DNA of 7,533 bases. Source: Chlamydiota bacterium. GTDB taxonomy: Bacteria > Chlamydiota > Chlamydiia > Chlamydiales > Simkaniaceae. Location of the stretch: contig JAJFMG010000183.1 of assembly GCA_021772295.1 (NCBI GenBank), positions 1 to 7,533 on the forward strand, written 5' to 3'. This document shows positions 6,550 to 7,533 of this stretch, piece by piece (the first letter of the stretch is position 1; the number at the start of each line of letters is the position of its first letter). The notes under the pieces are model-generated. The model was not told where the DNA came from, made no database searches, and was given only the letters and a program-made list of their open reading frames with translations. The translations under genes were made by a program, and so were the position numbers.

Positions 6550-6580
6550 AAAACCCTGCGTAAATGAGCAGGAGTTTTTT
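6550..6580 (+). terminator. Terminator-like hairpin overlapping the YycJ-like gene's ribosome binding site
   Basis: AAAAC-CCTGC (6550-6559) pairs with GCAGG (6568-6572) and, after a bulged A6573, with GTTTT (6574-6578), around an 8-base loop. A run of six T (6575-6580) makes this an intrinsic-terminator shape 30 bases after the E1 stop codon. The right arm contains the AGGAG Shine-Dalgarno of the next gene, so the same structure would hide that site. It could end the E1 transcript, attenuate read-through, or control translation of the downstream gene. Confidence 0.6.
6570..6574 (+). promoter_or_regulatory. Ribosome binding site AGGAG of the YycJ-like gene
   Basis: AGGAG sits 7 bases before the ATG at 6582 and decides that start over the in-frame ATG at 6564, which has no site upstream of it. 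It is embedded in the right arm of the hairpin at 6550-6580. Confidence 0.85.
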
Positions 6581-6581
6581 C

Positions 6582-7355
6582 ATGTATGGATTTTGTCCAC
6601 TCGCATCTGGTTCGAAAGGGAATGCTATTTATATTGGAACCAGAAAAACAAAACTTTTAATAGATGCTGGTATTAGTTTTTCAAGACTTAAAGCACGCCT
6701 TGATGAGATCAATGTAAATATTGCTGAGATTGATGCTGTTATTGTTACTCATGAACACAGCGATCATATCAAAGGGCTTGATGTTCTTTGTAAAAGGCAT
6801 TCTATTCCTGTTTTTGCAAATGCAGAAACTGCAAAAGCAATTACAGATGTGGTTGATCAAAATATATCATTTAAGATTTTTTCTACAGGAGAGGATTTTG
6901 AATACAAAGATGTACTTATTCACCCCTTCAGCGTGCAACATGATACGCTAGATCCTGTAGGGTTTACTTTTGAATTTGATGGAATGAAACTTGGAATTTG
7001 CGCAGACCTTGGTTTTGTTTCGACATCGATTCAAAAGAAGCTGCAAGATTGTAATTACCTATATTTAGAATCTAATCATGAACCATCAATGGTATATGCA
7101 AGTTCTAGACCCCATGTGTATAAACAGAGAGTTTTAGGTAGGCAAGGACATCTATCAAACGAAGAGTGTGCAAAATTGATTTTTGAGCTTCATCATGATA
7201 AGTTACAGCATGTTTATTTGGCGCACTTATCAGATGAGTGTAATCATCCTGATAAGGCGCTTATGATTACAAAGGAGCTTCTTTCTACAAAAAGCTCAAT
7301 GCCAACTGTATCGATTGCCTATCAAGAAAAGGTAAGTGATCCCATTTATTTTTAA
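6582..7355 (+). CDS. yycJ: YycJ/WalJ-type metallo-beta-lactamase-fold hydrolase
   Basis: A 257-residue cytosolic protein of the MBL fold, YycJ (WalJ) group; some members are reported as exonucleases or are linked to cell-wall and DNA metabolism in Firmicutes. Seen: the N-terminal CPLASGSKGN (5-14) typical of the group, the metal-binding HEHSDH at 57-62 (His57, His59, Asp61, His62), His120 in SVQHD, Asp142 in ICADLG, SNHEP at 164-168, the RVLGRQGHLSNEE stretch (183-195) and His215 in YLAHLS. All expected dinuclear metal ligands are present, so the enzyme should be active. The start at 6582 fits both the AGGAG and the family N-terminus. It lies 61 bases after the E1 gene with a terminator-like hairpin between. 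A weak separate promoter is conceivable (TTGCAT, 17 bases, TAAAAC). Its stop overlaps that of the convergent gene on the right. The biochemical role in this organism is not known. Confidence 0.92.
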   Translation: MYGFCPLASGSKGNAIYIGTRKTKLLIDAGISFSRLKARLDEINVNIAEIDAVIVTHEHSDHIKGLDVLCKRHSIPVFANAETAKAITDVVDQNISFKIFSTGEDFEYKDVLIHPFSVQHDTLDPVGFTFEFDGMKLGICADLGFVSTSIQKKLQDCNYLYLESNHEPSMVYASSRPHVYKQRVLGRQGHLSNEECAKLIFELHHDKLQHVYLAHLSDECNHPDKALMITKELLSTKSSMPTVSIAYQEKVSDPIYF

Positions 7356-7361
7356 ATGGGA
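7340..7361. terminator. Perfect 9-bp inverted repeat over two convergent stop codons
   Basis: TCCCATTTA (7340-7348) and TAAATGGGA (7353-7361) pair perfectly around TTTT. The stem contains the stop codon of the plus-strand gene and most of that of the minus-strand gene. It may act as a bidirectional terminator or 3'-end stabiliser. No long T-run follows on either strand, so intrinsic termination is uncertain. Confidence 0.5.
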
Positions 7362-7533
7362 ATAATTAGTCCATCGTATGCAAGTTGAAAAAGACAATCA
7401 ATATTGCATTCTTTTAATACATCTTGATGTACCTGGTTTTTAACTTGAAGATCATAATCCTTATGAGCTGGATCATGATGTGTTACGATCCATTCTTTAC
7501 AAGAAAGTTGTTTAATTAATACGGTAGCATTCG
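7352..7533 (-). CDS. MBL-fold metallo-hydrolase, C-terminal end (runs off the right edge)
   Basis: A minus-strand frame is open from the right edge to a TAA at 7354-7352, giving the last 59 residues of a longer protein. It contains WIVTHHDPAHKDYDL and ends AYDGLIIPI. The HHDPxH motif followed by a short helix and a final LAYDG-hydrophobic strand is the usual C-terminus of MBL-fold hydrolases of the PF12706 type (compare FHHDPxHxD...L...A..G), where the first His of the motif is a metal ligand. The N-terminal HxHxDH motif lies outside the window. The gene is tail-to-tail with the YycJ-like gene and overlaps it by 4 bases. The superfamily is likely; the specific role is unknown. Confidence 0.75.
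   Translation of the reverse strand, partial: NATVLIKQLSCKEWIVTHHDPAHKDYDLQVKNQVHQDVLKECNIDCLFQLAYDGLIIPI

Noticed and set aside
6564..6581. An earlier ATG for the YycJ-like gene
   Set aside because: No Shine-Dalgarno precedes 6564, the added MSRSFF is not part of the family, and the codons lie inside the hairpin loop and the real ribosome binding site.

Overview
The window is AT-rich and gene-dense. Its gene content most resembles a member of the Chlamydiae, probably an environmental (Parachlamydia/Simkania/Waddlia-like) lineage. The evidence is a UPF0158-domain protein, a 2-oxoacid dehydrogenase E1 with alpha and beta fused in one polypeptide (known from chlamydiae and also Bacteroidetes), and a YycJ-type metallo-beta-lactamase-fold (MBL-fold) protein. 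This assignment is inferred from gene content and was not tested by a search.

Left block (1-3038, all minus strand). Transcription runs right to left: an alpha/beta hydrolase with a probable N-terminal membrane segment, then serS (seryl-tRNA synthetase), then a short decayed frame ending in a near-perfect copy of the serS 3' end, then the N-terminal part of an M18 aminopeptidase that runs off the left edge. The serS-tail copy ends in a stop codon one base before the aminopeptidase ATG.

Divergent intergenic region (3039-3353). It holds a convincing sigma70-type promoter for the hydrolase (TTGAGA, 17 bases, TATAAT) with an inverted repeat abutting its -35 box. Towards the right-hand genes it holds a weaker candidate promoter, a UUCG-loop hairpin and a small hairpin just before the ribosome binding site.

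Right block (3354-7355, plus strand). A UPF0158 protein with an AT-hook motif and a long basic tail is followed after 8 bases by the fused E1 alpha/beta gene. After 61 bases comes the YycJ-like hydrolase. A terminator-like hairpin lies in this last gap and covers the hydrolase's Shine-Dalgarno sequence.

Right edge (7352-7533, minus strand). The C-terminal end of a second MBL-fold hydrolase points leftwards. Its stop codon overlaps the stop codon of the YycJ-like gene inside a perfect 9-bp inverted repeat.

Most genes look like core metabolism or housekeeping: translation, peptide turnover, oxidative decarboxylation of 2-oxoacids. No mobile element, tRNA, rRNA or CRISPR array was recognised. 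The most unusual points are the serS-tail duplication, the terminator/RBS overlap before the YycJ-like gene, and the AT-hook in the UPF0158 protein. No new multi-gene system is evident.
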